DNA of 37,992 nt from Bacteroidales bacterium (GTDB lineage Bacteria; Bacteroidota; Bacteroidia; Bacteroidales; WCHB1-69). The DNA lies in NCBI GenBank assembly GCA_031287215.1, contig JAITTF010000329.1:1-37992 (forward strand), in the 5' to 3' direction. The notes under the pieces were generated by a model. It saw only the letters and a list, made by a program, of their open reading frames with translations, made no database searches and had not been told where the DNA came from. The position numbers and the translations under genes were made by a program. This document shows positions 26,801 through 36,593 of this stretch, piece by piece; within the stretch, counting starts at the first letter, position 1, and each line of letters starts with the position of its first letter.

Positions 26801-27608
26801 CCTCATCAAAGCAAGAGACCTGAATGCCGGTTTAATTCGCGAAAAATTTGATGCTACTATTGGTAGTGAACTTCCAAATGGTATCGTTCAGATGGCTAAA
26901 GTCTATATCGCTAACAAACGTAAACTTAAAGTTGGTGATAAAATGGCTGGTCGTCACGGAAATAAAGGTATCGTTGCAAAGATTGTTAAAGCAGAAGATA
27001 TGCCATTCCTCGAAGATGGTTCTCCTGTTGACATCGTCCTAAACCCTCTTGGTGTACCTTCCCGTATGAACTTAGGACAGATTTACGAAACTGTTTTAGG
27101 TTGGGCAGGAAAAAAATTGGGCAAAACATTCGCTACCCCAATTTTTGATGGTGCTACATTGGAAGAAATTAATGACCTGATGCAACAAGCCGGTCTTCCC
27201 GCTAATGGTAGAGTACAACTCTATAACGGAGAAACAGGTGAAGCCTTCCACCAGAAAATTACTGCCGGTTATATCTATATGATTAAACTGCATCACATGG
27301 TTGACGATAAAATGCACGCCCGTTCCATTGGACCTTACTCTTTGATTACGCAACAACCTCTCGGTGGTAAAGCACAATTTGGTGGTCAACGTTTTGGTGA
27401 AATGGAAGTCTGGGCATTAGAAGCTTTTGGTGCCGCTAATGTACTCCAAGAAATACTTACCGTTAAATCGGACGACGTTATTGGAAGAGCTAAAGCTTAT
27501 GAAGCTATCGTTAAAGGTGATAATATGCCTACTCCGGGATTACCCGAATCTTTCAATGTGTTAGTAAATGAACTGAGAGGACTCGCTTTAGATGTTCATT
27601 TTGATTAA
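23802..27608 (+). CDS. rpoB: RNA polymerase beta subunit
   Basis: Catalytic core subunit of RNA polymerase. The 1268-residue protein is full length for Bacteroidota. It begins [19 protein letters not shown] and carries the rifampicin region [19 protein letters not shown] then [12 protein letters not shown] (about residues 467-497). The Asp, His and Ser positions usually changed in resistant strains are intact. Later come [48 protein letters not shown] and, near the end, [20 protein letters not shown]. The start is TTG, because no ATG or GTG in frame fits and the next residues match the family start. rpoC follows after 24 bases. Unusually, rplJ/rplL do not precede it. Confidence 0.98.
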   Translation: MATKNNQRFSFASVQTVDYPDFLEIQLKSFNDFFQIETDAENRHNEGLFRVFQENFPIADARNSFVLEFLDYYIDGPRYSIEECLERGLTYSVPLKAKMKLSCNDSDHEDFETVIQDVYLGMIPYMTPQGTFVVNGAERVVVSQLHRSPGVFFGSSFHSNGSQLYSARIIPFKGSWMEFTTDINGVMYAYIDRKKKLPVTTLLRAIGYETDKDILDIFDIAQEVKASKANLKKFIGERLAARVVKSWNEDFVDEETGEVVNIERTEVLIERETVLEDKHINLITDKDANIKTVLFHKSENKQIDYSIIFNTLQKDPTNSEKQAIEYIYLQLRNTAAPDEETARTALEKLFFSEKRYDLGEVGRYRINKKLNLNIPMEVCILTKEDIIYIIRHLIELINSKTEVDDIDHLSNRRVRTVGEQLFNQFGVGLARMARTIREKMNVRDNEVFAPIDLINAKTLSAVINSFFGTNQLSQFMDQTNPLSEITHKRRISALGPGGLSRERAGFEVRDVHYTHYGRLCTIETPEGPNIGLISSLCVFAKINNLGFIETPYRKVENGRVKFDKPPVYLSAEEEENKSIAQATAEMDSFGILSEKVKARNLADYPILERDKIDLIDIAPNQIASIAASLIPFLEHDDANRALMGSNMMRQAVPLLHPEAPIVGTGLEKRVALDSRALLRAEHEGTVKYVDAEKIIIEYDYSEVEKLVSFESNIKTYILPKFRRTNQSSCVNMKPIVSKGQAVKEGDVLTEGYATANGELALGRNMMVAFMPWKGYNFEDAIVISERVVKEDIFTSIHIEEFTLEVRDTKRGQEELTNDIPNVSTEATKDLGEDGLIRVGAEVNEGDILIGKITPKGESYPTPEEKLLRAIFGDKAGDVKDASLKAPPSMKGVVVDTKLLSRLIKDRKTKSKDKDIVKQIEEKYAKNLIELKESLVKKLYQILEGKMALNIHDNAKNIIIQKGTKFSQKELNKVDFSVVTVSKWTNDAKVNELVAKVIRNYLIKARDLNAGLIREKFDATIGSELPNGIVQMAKVYIANKRKLKVGDKMAGRHGNKGIVAKIVKAEDMPFLEDGSPVDIVLNPLGVPSRMNLGQIYETVLGWAGKKLGKTFATPIFDGATLEEINDLMQQAGLPANGRVQLYNGETGEAFHQKITAGYIYMIKLHHMVDDKMHARSIGPYSLITQQPLGGKAQFGGQRFGEMEVWALEAFGAANVLQEILTVKSDDVIGRAKAYEAIVKGDNMPTPGLPESFNVLVNELRGLALDVHFD

Positions 27609-27632
27609 TCTTAAAAAAAAATTGATTTTATT

Positions 27633-30600
27633 ATGATTCCAAGAAAAGATAACAATACAAGAAAAGAATTTTCAAGCATAACCGTCAGTCTTGCTTCCCC
27701 GGAGACTATTTTAGAACAATCTCACGGCGAAGTACTCAAACCGGAAACTATTAACTACAGAACCTACAAACCCGAAAGAGAAGGTCTGTTCTGTGAAAAG
27801 ATTTTCGGTCCTACTAAAGATTGGGAATGCCATTGCGGAAAATATAAAAGAATTAGATATAAAGGTATCGTTTGCGACCGTTGCGGTGTAGAAATTACCG
27901 AAAGAAAAGTAAGACGTGAAAGAATGGGACACATCCAACTGACTGTCCCCGTCGCACATATCTGGTTTTTTAAATCTCTACCTAATAAAATTGGTGCCCT
28001 TCTCGGTTATACCTCTAAAGCTATCGACTCTATCATCTATTACGAAAGATATGTAGTCATTCAAGCTGGACTCGCCGAAAGTGATGCCATCAAAGAAAGA
28101 ACTATCCTTACGGAAGAAGAATATTACGATATCTTAGACAAATTACCGGAAAATAGAATGCTCGAAGATAGCGATCCTAATAAATTTATCGCTAAAATGG
28201 GCGCTGAAGCACTCTATGATTTGCTCTACCATATTGATTTGGATGAAGAATCTTTCCAATTGAGAGATAAAGCAAATACCGAAACTTCTCAACAACGTAA
28301 ACATGACATCCTGAAAAGATTACATGTTTTTGAAGCTTTTAGAGATAGTAGAAAAAGAGCCGCTAATCGCCCTGAATGGATGATCCTTAATATTATTCCG
28401 GTGATTCCTCCAGAATTACGCCCTTTAGTACCTCTGGATGGTGGCCGTTTTGCTACCTCTGACCTTAATGATCTCTATCGTAGAGTTATTATTAGAAATA
28501 ACCGCCTTAAAAGATTGATAGAAATTAAAGCTCCTGATGTCATTATGCGTAACGAAAAACGTATGTTACAAGAAGCCGTTGATTCTCTATTTGATAATTC
28601 AAGAAAAGCTAACGCCGTTAAAACTGAATCTAATAGAGCACTTAAATCTTTATCAGACAGCTTAAAAGGTAAACAAGGTCGTTTCCGTCAAAACTTATTA
28701 GGTAAACGTGTTGACTATTCAGGTCGTTCGGTTATCGTGGTAGGTCCTGAACTCAAAATGAATGAGTGCGGATTACCTAAAGATATGGCTGCTGAACTCT
28801 TTAAACCATTTGTTATTAGACAAATATTAGAAAGAGGTATCGTTAAAACAGTTAAATCAGCTAAAAAAATTGTAGATAGAAAAGACCCTGTCGTTTGGGA
28901 AATCTTAGAAAATATTTTAAAAGGTCATCCTGTGATTCTAAACCGTGCTCCTACACTGCACCGTCTTGGTATTCAAGCATTCCAACCTAAATTGGTGGAG
29001 GGAAAAGCCATCCGTTTACACCCTCTCTGCTGTACGGCTTTCAATGCCGACTTTGACGGTGACCAAATGGCAGTTCACGTACCACTGGGTAATGCTGCTG
29101 TCCTCGAAACTCAACTGTTGATGCTCGCTTCTCACAACATCTTAAACCCTGCTAATGGTGCCCCTATTACGGTACCTTCTCAAGATATGGTTTTGGGATT
29201 GTATTATATTACTAAAGAAAAACACACCACCCCTTACGAACCCGTAATTGGTGAAGGGCTTAAATTCTATTCTTCTGAAGAGGTGATTATCGCCTATAAT
29301 GAGAAAAAAGTACACCTTAATGCGGTTATCAAATGTAGAGTTGACCTCAAAGGAGACGGAAAAAAAGAGTTGGTAGAAACTACAGTGGGTAGAGTGCTAT
29401 TTAATCAAGTTGTTCCTGAAGGATTTGGATATATCAATAAATTATTGACCAAAAAATCACTTAGAGATATTATCGGTGATGTATTATACACCTCAGGAAA
29501 TGCTAAAACAGCACAATTCCTTGATGATATCATGGGTTTAGGGTTCCGTATGTCTTTTGAAGGTGGACTTTCATTCAATTTGGATGATGTTATCATTCCT
29601 CAAGAAAAAACACAACTCGTAACAGAAGCAAATGCCCAAGTTGATGAAATTACCATGAATTATAACATGGGATTTATTACCAATACTGAGCGTTATAATC
29701 AGGTTATTGATGTTTGGTCTCATACCAATGCGCGTTTGAGTAGTGTCTTGATTAAACAAATTGGCGAAGACCGCCAAGGTTTTAATCCTGTACACATGAT
29801 GCGTGATTCCGGTGCTCGTGGATCTGCCGAACAGATTCGTCAGCTATCCGGTATGCGTGGTTTGATGGCTAAACCTAGTAAAGCAGGCGCTACCGGTGGT
29901 GAAATTATTGAAAATCCGATTTTGTCTAACTTTAAAGAAGGATTGTCCGTATTAGAGTACTTTATCTCTACTCACGGTGCTCGTAAAGGTTTGGCGGATA
30001 CCGCTTTGAAAACCGCTGACGCCGGATATTTGACCAGACGTTTAGTGGATGTTTCTCACGATGTGATTATCAATGAAGAAGATTGTGGTACCCTTAGAGG
30101 TATGACTATCGGAGCTTTGAAGAAAAATGAAGAGGTCGTTGAAACATTGTTTGACCGTCTCTTAGGACGTGTTACACTACATGATGTTTACCATCCACAA
30201 ACCGGTGAACTTATTGTGAAAGCAGGACAAGAGCTGACAGAGTACTATTGTGATATTATTGAAAAATCTCCAATCGAAGAGGTGGAAATCCGTTCGGTGC
30301 CTACCTGTGAATCTAAACATGGTGTTTGCCAGAAATGTTATGGACGTAGCTTGGCTACCGGTAAGATGGTTCAAATTGGTGAAGCTGTTGGCGTTATCGC
30401 TGCACAATCTATCGGTGAACCTGGTACTCAGCTTACTTTGCGTACATTCCACGTCGGTGGTGTTGCCGGTAATATTGCTGCTAACAGTAAAATTGAAGCT
30501 AAATATGATGGTCTTCTCAATATTGATGAGTTAAGATCCCTCAAAAAAATTGATGATGCTGGAAAAAATTTCTGGAAAGTAATCGGTCGTTCTGCTGAAA

Positions 30601-31901
30601 TGAAAATTATTGACGTTAAAACCGGCGTAGCTTTGACCTCCAGCAATATTCCTTACGGTGCATCTCTGTACTTTAAACAGGGAGATATGATTGCTAAAGG
30701 TAATCTTATCGCCGATTGGGATCCGTTTAATGCTTTGATTCTCTCTGACGTTTCAGGACGTGTTGAGTTTAATGATATTATTGAAGGTATTACTTTCCGT
30801 GTTGAAGTGGATGAGCAAACCAATATTCAAGATAGGGTGATTATTGAAAGTCGTATTAAAACTAAAAACCCGGGCATCTTAGTTTATGATGATGAAGGAA
30901 ATTTAGTCAAGAGTTTCGACATTCCGGTAGGTGCTCGTTTGGCTGTTGAAGAGGGGGCAAAAATAGATTCAGGAGACATCTTAGTTAAAATACCTCGTTC
31001 ATTTGGAAAAGCAGGGGATATTACAGGAGGTCTGCCTCGTGTTACAGAGTTGTTTGAAGCTCGTAACCCGTCAGACCCTGCAGTAGTTGCCGAAATCGAT
31101 GGCGTCGTCTCTTTTGAAAAGAAACTCAAAAGAGGTAATCGTTCGGTTAAAATTACCTCTAAAACCGGTAACGAAAAATCATACCTCATCCCTACTTCTA
31201 AACAGATTTTGGCTCAGGAAAATGACTTCGTAAAAGCTGGTACTCCATTATCTGAAGGTGCTTTAACACCGGCAGACATCCTCTCTATTAAAGGTGCTAT
31301 GAAAGTGCAGGAATATATCGTTAATGAAATCCAGGAAGTGTATCGTTTACAAGGTGTTAAAATAAATGACAAACACTTTGAAGTGATCGTTCGTCAGATG
31401 ATGCGTAAAATGGAAATAGAAGATCCGGGTGATACTAAATTCTTACAAGGTGATTTGGTCAATAAAATTGATTTCCAAGAAGAAAATGATCAAATATGGG
31501 ATAAAAAAGTAGTAACTGAAGCAGGAGACTCTTCCAATTATCAGAAGGGTCAGATTATTAATGCTAAGGTTTTACGCGATGAAAATTCTCTTCTAAAACG
31601 TAAAGCACTAAAATTGGTAGAAGTTAGAGATGCAAGACCGGCAACAGGAAAACCTATTTTACAAGGTATTACCCGTGCCGCCCTGCAAACTCAAAGTTTT
31701 ATTTCCGCTGCTTCTTTCCAAGAAACTACAAAAGTTCTTACAGAAGCCGCAATCAATGCCAAAAGGGATAATTTGATAGGCATGAAAGAAAATGTTATTG
31801 TAGGTCATTTAATACCTGCTGGCACTGGACTTAAAGAATATCAAACCCTTGAAGTCGGATCTATAGAAGAATATGAAATTCTTCAAGCATCCAAATATTA
31901 A
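27633..31901 (+). CDS. rpoC: RNA polymerase beta' subunit
   Basis: Catalytic core subunit carrying the active-site magnesium. The 1422-residue protein is full length. It has the N-terminal zinc site [20 protein letters not shown] (about residues 68-87), then [20 protein letters not shown]. The absolutely conserved NADFDGDQ starts at residue 471 (Asp473, 475, 477). The second zinc site has [13 protein letters not shown] near residue 890, then [16 protein letters not shown] for the trigger-loop region. It is followed after 30 bases by the DUF3467 gene, a common Bacteroidota arrangement. Confidence 0.98.
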   Translation: MIPRKDNNTRKEFSSITVSLASPETILEQSHGEVLKPETINYRTYKPEREGLFCEKIFGPTKDWECHCGKYKRIRYKGIVCDRCGVEITERKVRRERMGHIQLTVPVAHIWFFKSLPNKIGALLGYTSKAIDSIIYYERYVVIQAGLAESDAIKERTILTEEEYYDILDKLPENRMLEDSDPNKFIAKMGAEALYDLLYHIDLDEESFQLRDKANTETSQQRKHDILKRLHVFEAFRDSRKRAANRPEWMILNIIPVIPPELRPLVPLDGGRFATSDLNDLYRRVIIRNNRLKRLIEIKAPDVIMRNEKRMLQEAVDSLFDNSRKANAVKTESNRALKSLSDSLKGKQGRFRQNLLGKRVDYSGRSVIVVGPELKMNECGLPKDMAAELFKPFVIRQILERGIVKTVKSAKKIVDRKDPVVWEILENILKGHPVILNRAPTLHRLGIQAFQPKLVEGKAIRLHPLCCTAFNADFDGDQMAVHVPLGNAAVLETQLLMLASHNILNPANGAPITVPSQDMVLGLYYITKEKHTTPYEPVIGEGLKFYSSEEVIIAYNEKKVHLNAVIKCRVDLKGDGKKELVETTVGRVLFNQVVPEGFGYINKLLTKKSLRDIIGDVLYTSGNAKTAQFLDDIMGLGFRMSFEGGLSFNLDDVIIPQEKTQLVTEANAQVDEITMNYNMGFITNTERYNQVIDVWSHTNARLSSVLIKQIGEDRQGFNPVHMMRDSGARGSAEQIRQLSGMRGLMAKPSKAGATGGEIIENPILSNFKEGLSVLEYFISTHGARKGLADTALKTADAGYLTRRLVDVSHDVIINEEDCGTLRGMTIGALKKNEEVVETLFDRLLGRVTLHDVYHPQTGELIVKAGQELTEYYCDIIEKSPIEEVEIRSVPTCESKHGVCQKCYGRSLATGKMVQIGEAVGVIAAQSIGEPGTQLTLRTFHVGGVAGNIAANSKIEAKYDGLLNIDELRSLKKIDDAGKNFWKVIGRSAEMKIIDVKTGVALTSSNIPYGASLYFKQGDMIAKGNLIADWDPFNALILSDVSGRVEFNDIIEGITFRVEVDEQTNIQDRVIIESRIKTKNPGILVYDDEGNLVKSFDIPVGARLAVEEGAKIDSGDILVKIPRSFGKAGDITGGLPRVTELFEARNPSDPAVVAEIDGVVSFEKKLKRGNRSVKITSKTGNEKSYLIPTSKQILAQENDFVKAGTPLSEGALTPADILSIKGAMKVQEYIVNEIQEVYRLQGVKINDKHFEVIVRQMMRKMEIEDPGDTKFLQGDLVNKIDFQEENDQIWDKKVVTEAGDSSNYQKGQIINAKVLRDENSLLKRKALKLVEVRDARPATGKPILQGITRAALQTQSFISAASFQETTKVLTEAAINAKRDNLIGMKENVIVGHLIPAGTGLKEYQTLEVGSIEEYEILQASKY

Positions 31902-31931
31902 TCAGTTATTCTAATACAAAAAAAAATCAAT

Positions 31932-32228
31932 ATGAAAGAACAACAAAAATTGGATGTCAATTTAACAGATGATGTTGCACAAGGTGTATATTCAAATTTA
32001 GCCATTATTACTCACTCAAATGCGGAATTTATTTTAGACTTTGTAGCTATGATGCCCGGAATACCTAAGGCAAATGTGCGCTCAAGAGTAGTTATGACCC
32101 CTCAAAATACAAAAAGATTCCTTAATGCACTTGCCGAAAATATAAAAAAATATGAAGAGGTAAACGGCATTATTAAAGAAACGGCATTCGAGATACCTAT
32201 TATTGGTAATAATGGTGCTTTAGCTTAA
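31932..32228 (+). CDS. DUF3467 protein
   Basis: A small conserved protein of unknown function. In Bacteroidota it often lies right behind rpoC, as here (30-base gap). The 98-residue protein has the family pattern VAQGVYSNLAIITHSNAEF near residue 16, then LDFVAMMPGIPKANVRSRVV and MTPQNTKRFLNAL. No signal peptide or membrane segment is seen, so it is probably cytoplasmic. Co-transcription with rpoBC is likely because the operon terminator comes only after this gene. Confidence 0.9.
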   Translation: MKEQQKLDVNLTDDVAQGVYSNLAIITHSNAEFILDFVAMMPGIPKANVRSRVVMTPQNTKRFLNALAENIKKYEEVNGIIKETAFEIPIIGNNGALA

Positions 32229-32351
32229 TTAAATTGATAAAATCATCATAGAAATGAACATTGTTGAAATTCAATTCAATTCTTGAATCCTATCAGAAGA
32301 AACAAAAATCGAAAAAAATCGTTGTACAACATACGTTCATTGTTTTTAACC

Positions 32352-32389
32352 ACATTCTTCAGCATACAAAATGAAGAATGTTTTTTTTT
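32352..32389 (+). terminator. Strong terminator of the rpoB-rpoC-DUF3467 operon
   Basis: A perfect 10-bp stem, ACATTCTTCA (32352-32361) with TGAAGAATGT (32372-32381), and a 10-base loop. A run of nine Ts begins with the last stem base. It is the clearest terminator in the window. Confidence 0.92.
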
Positions 32390-32556
32390 GCCATCTTCTT
32401 ATGGAGCTAAAATGTTTCCTTTTTGTTGACAATAGTTATATTAATGAGAAAACGTAAACGAAAGAAACGAATGTTTTTGCCCATTTGAAGATAGAATAGT
32501 ACTAAAAAAATTTGAAAGTAATTTTTGTTTATGTACTACAATTGAAAAAATTTGCG

Positions 32557-32564
32557 TACATTTG
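32557..32564 (+). promoter_or_regulatory. ompH promoter, -7 box TACATTTG
   Basis: A TAnnTTTG box with a start expected near 32571, giving a leader of about 110 bases before the OmpH-like gene. Confidence 0.65.
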
Positions 32565-32683
32565 CAATTCATATTTTAATGAATTAACGATAGTGAAAAT
32601 AAGAAAATAATATCGATACAATATTTTTAAAAAAAAAGAGTTTTATTAGATGAAATAAACATAGAAATTAAAATTTTATTCTT

Positions 32684-33211
32684 ATGAAAAAATATTTTTT
32701 ATTAATAGTTTTTGTAATAACATTGACAATCACCGGATTTGGGCAAAAATATGCCTACATTGACTCTGAATACATTTTAGGCAACATGCCGGAGTACATA
32801 GAAGCCCAAGCAGAACTTGATCGCATTGCTGCCAATTGGCAAAAAGAGATCGAAGTTCGCTTTAAAAGTATTGATTCAATGTATAAAAAGTTTCAGGTTG
32901 AAGCTATTACTTTACCTGAAAAAATGAAAAAAAGTCGCGAAGAATCTATAATCTCTGCTGAAAAAGATGCCAAAGACTTACAGAAAAAACGTTTTGGAAA
33001 AGATGGCGATTTGTTCAAAAAGAGAGAAGAGTTAGTAAAACCTATTCAAGATAGAGTACTAACCGCTATCAACGAATACGCAAAAGATAAAGGATATGCT
33101 TTTGTTTTTGACACTTCAGGAGCCATGACAATCGTATATGCAGATCCAAAATGGGATATTAATGATGCTATTATGCAAAAATTAGGCATTACTGTGAGTA
33201 AAGATGAGTAA
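32684..33211 (+). CDS. OmpH/Skp-family periplasmic chaperone
   Basis: Skp-like proteins hold unfolded outer-membrane proteins in the periplasm. The 175-residue protein has a signal peptide (MKKYFLLIVFVITLTITGFG, cleavage expected near residue 20). The family opening QKYAYIDSEYILGNMPEY follows. A long charged helical region (about residues 40-125), rich in Lys and Glu, would form the tentacle-like coiled coil. The C-terminal strand part has GYAFVFDTSGAMTIVYADP. The length fits the family. It stands alone, with its own promoter; bamA or a paralogous ompH is not next to it. Confidence 0.88.
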   Translation: MKKYFLLIVFVITLTITGFGQKYAYIDSEYILGNMPEYIEAQAELDRIAANWQKEIEVRFKSIDSMYKKFQVEAITLPEKMKKSREESIISAEKDAKDLQKKRFGKDGDLFKKREELVKPIQDRVLTAINEYAKDKGYAFVFDTSGAMTIVYADPKWDINDAIMQKLGITVSKDE

Positions 33212-33349
33212 ACAAAATAGGGGAAAACTATTATAAATATTCTCCAACAGTCGTTTCCGATATATTGTTTGTATTTATAAAGCTGTTTTATTAATTATAT
33301 TTTTCTAAATTTAATTAATAAAAATGGTTTTTTGTATTGTTTTTATTTG

Positions 33350-33357
33350 TATTTTTG
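33350..33357 (+). promoter_or_regulatory. Promoter of the LytTR gene, -7 box TATTTTTG
   Basis: A TAnnTTTG match 34 bases before the ATG at 33392. It overlaps the upstream extension of the frame, which argues against the earlier start at 33332. Confidence 0.6.
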
Positions 33358-33391
33358 CGTTTTATATTTTACAAATAATAAATTTAAAATT

Positions 33392-34138
33392 ATGAAATCA
33401 ATTACTGCGGTTTTTTTTATTAAAAACAATTCCATTTTAAAAAAATTAGAAGATTTATTTAACCACTTCTCAACCATAATTATCTTAGAAAAATTCTCTG
33501 ATGAAGTTAGTTGTATGGAAAAATTAGAAAGTCTAAGACCTGACATCTTCTTAATAGAATTAGAAAGTCTAAAAATGGATTTGTCAGATTTTGTTAATTT
33601 AATTTATAAACCTCCTTTTATTATTGGAGTTGGTAAAAACAATGTTGATATAATTAATTATATTGATCGAGGACTTTTTGATTTTTTAGTCGTTGAAAGA
33701 CTTGAATTAGATTATTTTTGTAAAAAGATTAGTAAAATTAAACATATTATAAAATGTTTAAATCTTAATGATTCTCAAATATTTATGGATTCTCGAATAG
33801 AAAATTATAACAAAAAGAGTCTTCCAGATCATATTTTTATTAAAAACAAAGACTCTTCAATAAAAATTAACTATAATGACATTCTTTATCTTAAAAGTAA
33901 TGGAAACTTAACAGATGTATATCTAACTTCAGGCGAAATAATTACCCATAAATCAAACATTAAACAATTTTTCGACCAACTTCCAACTACTTTATTTGCA
34001 AGAATCAACAATTCTACGGTAATTAATTGTAGTAAAGTTAGCAAATATCAGAAAGATACAGTTTGCATCCAACAAGAAATCTTCAATATTTCTCGCGTTT
34101 ATAAAAATAACTTTTTGAAAAAATTGGCTATAAAATAA
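33392..34138 (+). CDS. LytTR-type DNA-binding regulator with a degenerate receiver domain
   Basis: Likely a transcription regulator. The 248-residue protein has two parts. Residues about 1-120 resemble a response-regulator receiver in size and pattern, with strand SITAVFFI, PDIFLIELES, and FDFLVVERLE. The acidic pair after the first strand is replaced (FIKNN), the phospho-acceptor Asp position is Glu56, and the conserved Lys-Pro is Val-Glu. Residues about 147-246 form a LytTR DNA-binding domain: HIFIKNKDSSIKINYNDILY, then the LKSNGNLTDVYLTSGE strand and FARINNSTVINCSKV. The ATG at 33392 is used; the earlier frame start lies before the promoter. The gene is very AT-rich, and no sensor kinase is adjacent. 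The target genes are unknown. Confidence 0.82.
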   Translation: MKSITAVFFIKNNSILKKLEDLFNHFSTIIILEKFSDEVSCMEKLESLRPDIFLIELESLKMDLSDFVNLIYKPPFIIGVGKNNVDIINYIDRGLFDFLVVERLELDYFCKKISKIKHIIKCLNLNDSQIFMDSRIENYNKKSLPDHIFIKNKDSSIKINYNDILYLKSNGNLTDVYLTSGEIITHKSNIKQFFDQLPTTLFARINNSTVINCSKVSKYQKDTVCIQQEIFNISRVYKNNFLKKLAIK

Positions 34139-34216
34139 CATAAATAGGTTATTCTTTGATTTTTAACAACTTATTTTTTGTCTATTATGCCTGAGATTCT
34201 ATAAACAAAATTGATG

Positions 34217-34253
34217 TAGAGTATCCAGTATCGTAAAACTAAACTCTATTTTT
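34217..34253 (+). terminator. Possible terminator after the LytTR gene
   Basis: TAGAGT (34217-34222) can pair with ACTCTA (34243-34248) across a 20-base loop, followed by five Ts. It is weak because of the short stem and long loop. It lies between convergent genes. Confidence 0.35.
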
Positions 34254-34280
34254 GGAATTATTTTTAGGAAAAAAGTATGT

Positions 34281-35069
34281 TTAAGGTTCTCCAAATGTTT
34301 TAGACACTTCACATTTTTTCCTCACATTCCCATAATCATCAATCATAAATTGATCGGAAAGATTGAAATTCTCTTTGATCACTTCGGGCTTGAGGATAGA
34401 GGAAGTCTCACCAAAACTAGTTAAAAATCCATCACTTAGTATCATAGAAGTGGGTGCGTATTGCTTAGCTACTGAAAAATCGTGTAAGGAAATAAGAATG
34501 GTAGTCTTTTGTGTTTGATTGAGATGGGTCAAGATCTCCATAATTTCAAATTTGTGGATAATATCTAAATTGCTTAAGGGTTCGTCTAATAAAATAATCG
34601 GAGCCTGTTGCGCAATAGCACATGCTATAAAGGTCCGCTGTAACTCGCCCCCACTGATTTGCGTCAAAGTGTGTTCTTGTAGCTGTGAAAGATGACACAT
34701 CTCTATCGCATCTGCTACGATACGCTCATCTTCGGCATCCGGTACCGACCAATGTGTTTGATAGGGATTACGTCCCATCATGACAATGTCATATACCGAA
34801 AAATCAAAGATTATATCTTGTCTTTGTGATACGTAGGCTATCTTTTGGGAAAGATTTTTAATAGAATAATCCTTAATCTGTTTTTGATCGATAAAAATAG
34901 CTCCCGATTGAGTAGAGAGTAATCCGGCAAGTAGTTTTAATAATGTAGATTTTCCGGACCCATTTAATCCCAATAGAGCACAAAAATCGCCCTTTGGAAT
35001 CGTAAAATTAACATCCCTGAGCACCTCTTTCGTACCATAAGAAAAAGAAAACTTGTCGCAAGAGATCAT
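34281..35069 (-). CDS. ABC transporter ATP-binding protein, iron-siderophore/heme/B12 type
   Basis: ATPase subunit of an importer of the FecE/HmuV/BtuD type. The 262-residue protein has Walker A GLNGSGKS (residues 34-41), a Q-loop in AYVSQRQ, the subfamily pattern SVYDIVMMGRNPYQ, signature ISGGELQR, Walker B IILLDEP and the switch His in SLHDF. The matching permease and binding protein are not in the window, so the substrate is open. It is the last gene of a minus-strand run, 25 bases after the glycosyltransferase gene. Confidence 0.9.
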   Translation of the reverse strand: MISCDKFSFSYGTKEVLRDVNFTIPKGDFCALLGLNGSGKSTLLKLLAGLLSTQSGAIFIDQKQIKDYSIKNLSQKIAYVSQRQDIIFDFSVYDIVMMGRNPYQTHWSVPDAEDERIVADAIEMCHLSQLQEHTLTQISGGELQRTFIACAIAQQAPIILLDEPLSNLDIIHKFEIMEILTHLNQTQKTTILISLHDFSVAKQYAPTSMILSDGFLTSFGETSSILKPEVIKENFNLSDQFMIDDYGNVRKKCEVSKTFGEP

Positions 35070-35094
35070 AATCGTATTGTTCTATTGCACTTTT

Positions 35095-36048
35095 TTAGAT
35101 CTTTTTCGAGATAAGATAAGTGTTCCTGTCATTAGAAGAACGAGCTATCAATTCGCCTAAGAAGCCGGTCATAAATAAGATCAACCCGAAAATCATTGCC
35201 AACAATGCCAAATAGAATAAGGGCTGGTCGGTCACTTGACGATAAGATACAACGTTATGACTGATATTTACCAGTTTTGAAACAATTAACCCAATTGTAA
35301 TGCCTCCACCAAGTAAAAAGAAAAGGGTACCCCAAAGTCCAAAAATGTGCATCGGTTTTTTTCCGTAACGAGTTATAAAAGAGATTGAAATCAGGTCCAG
35401 AAAACCATTGATAAATCTATCCCAACCAAATTTAGTAACCCCATATTTTCGTTTTTGATGAAGTACTACTTTTTCGCCTATCTTGACAAATCCTGCTCTT
35501 TTAGCAATTACCGGAATATAGCGATGCATCTCTCCATAGACTTCTATAGACTTCACTAACTCGTTTTTATAGGATTTTAAACCACAATTAAAGTCATGTA
35601 GCTTGATGCCCGACATTCTTCTGGCTGCCCAATTAAATAATTTTGAAGGGATATTTTTTGCCAACTTAGAGTCATAACGCACTTTTTTCCAACCGGATAC
35701 CATATCACAACCCTCTGTCATGATCATGCTATAGAGTTCGGGTATCTCTTCCGGGCTATCTTGCAAATCGGCATCCATAGTAATAACAACATCACCTTGA
35801 GCTGCTTCAAACCCCACGCTTAGTGCCGCAGATTTCCCATAATTTCTCCTAAATTTAATCCCTTTTACTCCTGAAAAACGTTTTTGAAGTGCTTCAATGA
35901 CACTCCAGGAGTTATCATGTGAACCATCATCTACTAAAATCACTTCATAAGAGAAATTGTTGGTCTGCATCACTCGATCTATCCATTCCACTAATTCGGG
36001 TAATGACTCTTCCTCATTTAAGAGCGGTACAATAACAGAAATATCCAT
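35095..36048 (-). CDS. Glycosyltransferase family 2, DPM1/ArnC-like
   Basis: Probably transfers a sugar from a nucleotide donor to a polyprenyl phosphate at the inner membrane. The 317-residue protein has an N-terminal GT-A domain with ISVIVPLLNEEESLPEL, ILVDDGSHDNSW, and the metal-binding TMDADLQDSPEEIPELY (Asp92, Asp94). Two C-terminal membrane helices follow (about residues 232-258 and 275-302), as in DPM1-like proteins with a membrane tail. It lies 10 bases after the DUF4199 gene, a frequent pair in Bacteroidota. The sugar and acceptor cannot be told. Confidence 0.92.
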   Translation of the reverse strand: MDISVIVPLLNEEESLPELVEWIDRVMQTNNFSYEVILVDDGSHDNSWSVIEALQKRFSGVKGIKFRRNYGKSAALSVGFEAAQGDVVITMDADLQDSPEEIPELYSMIMTEGCDMVSGWKKVRYDSKLAKNIPSKLFNWAARRMSGIKLHDFNCGLKSYKNELVKSIEVYGEMHRYIPVIAKRAGFVKIGEKVVLHQKRKYGVTKFGWDRFINGFLDLISISFITRYGKKPMHIFGLWGTLFFLLGGGITIGLIVSKLVNISHNVVSYRQVTDQPLFYLALLAMIFGLILFMTGFLGELIARSSNDRNTYLISKKI

Positions 36049-36058
36049 AACTATTTAA

Positions 36059-36550
36059 TTAATTTTCAATATCTTGTTGGTTTTCTTCCACTTGTTCTTC
36101 TTCTACAAAGTCTCCATTTTCTTGTTCCTCTTCGACAACGGGAGGTAGTTCGTCTTCCTTAATACGATAAAGATACAATGAAATAAAGAGCGTAAAGAGC
36201 AAACTGTACAATAGCACAGAAAAAGCATCCATCTTGTGGAGTGCATCTTTTTCTATGACTGCATAATGAAACATAAGGTAGCAAATGACAATCAAAAAGG
36301 CAAGAACCGAGATTAAAGCCCCTATTAAAAAGGCTTTAGAAAATGTAATTTTACCTTCACTCAAATCATCCTGATACTCTTTAATACCAAAATAGATGGC
36401 AATGAAGATGATGGCAAATTTCATTACATCTATAATAGGACCCACCGTTAATACATCAAACACCGGCAATCTTGTCAAAAACAAAAGAAATGCCATACCA
36501 ATCCCTAACAGTCCCCCCCATTTTAATACCAATACTGTCTTTTTTTTCAT
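36059..36550 (-). CDS. DUF4199 membrane protein
   Basis: Membrane protein of unknown function. The 163-residue protein has four predicted membrane helices (about residues 7-25, 38-56, 72-95 and 108-126). Between helices 2 and 3 lies GIKEYQDDLSEGKITFSKAF, the pattern seen in DUF4199 proteins. The C-terminal tail is strongly acidic, rich in Glu. It is placed between kbl and the family 2 glycosyltransferase gene, with gaps of 43 and 10 bases, so it is probably co-transcribed with both. An accessory role to the glycosyltransferase is a guess from neighbourhood only. Confidence 0.8.
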   Translation of the reverse strand: MKKKTVLVLKWGGLLGIGMAFLLFLTRLPVFDVLTVGPIIDVMKFAIIFIAIYFGIKEYQDDLSEGKITFSKAFLIGALISVLAFLIVICYLMFHYAVIEKDALHKMDAFSVLLYSLLFTLFISLYLYRIKEDELPPVVEEEQENGDFVEEEQVEENQQDIEN

Positions 36551-36593
36551 TCTAAGAAAAATAACTGAACAAAATTTTATCTTAAGTTAGACT

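Larger units (their letters stand above)
32229..32683. other. Gap between the rpoBC operon and ompH
   Basis: 455 bases without a convincing gene. It holds a 10-base palindrome GTTGTACAAC (32321-32330), the rpoBC-operon terminator (32352-32389), a 14-codon frame of very basic residues starting at 32444, and the ompH promoter box (32557-32564). I see no tRNA or other known RNA. Confidence 0.6.
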
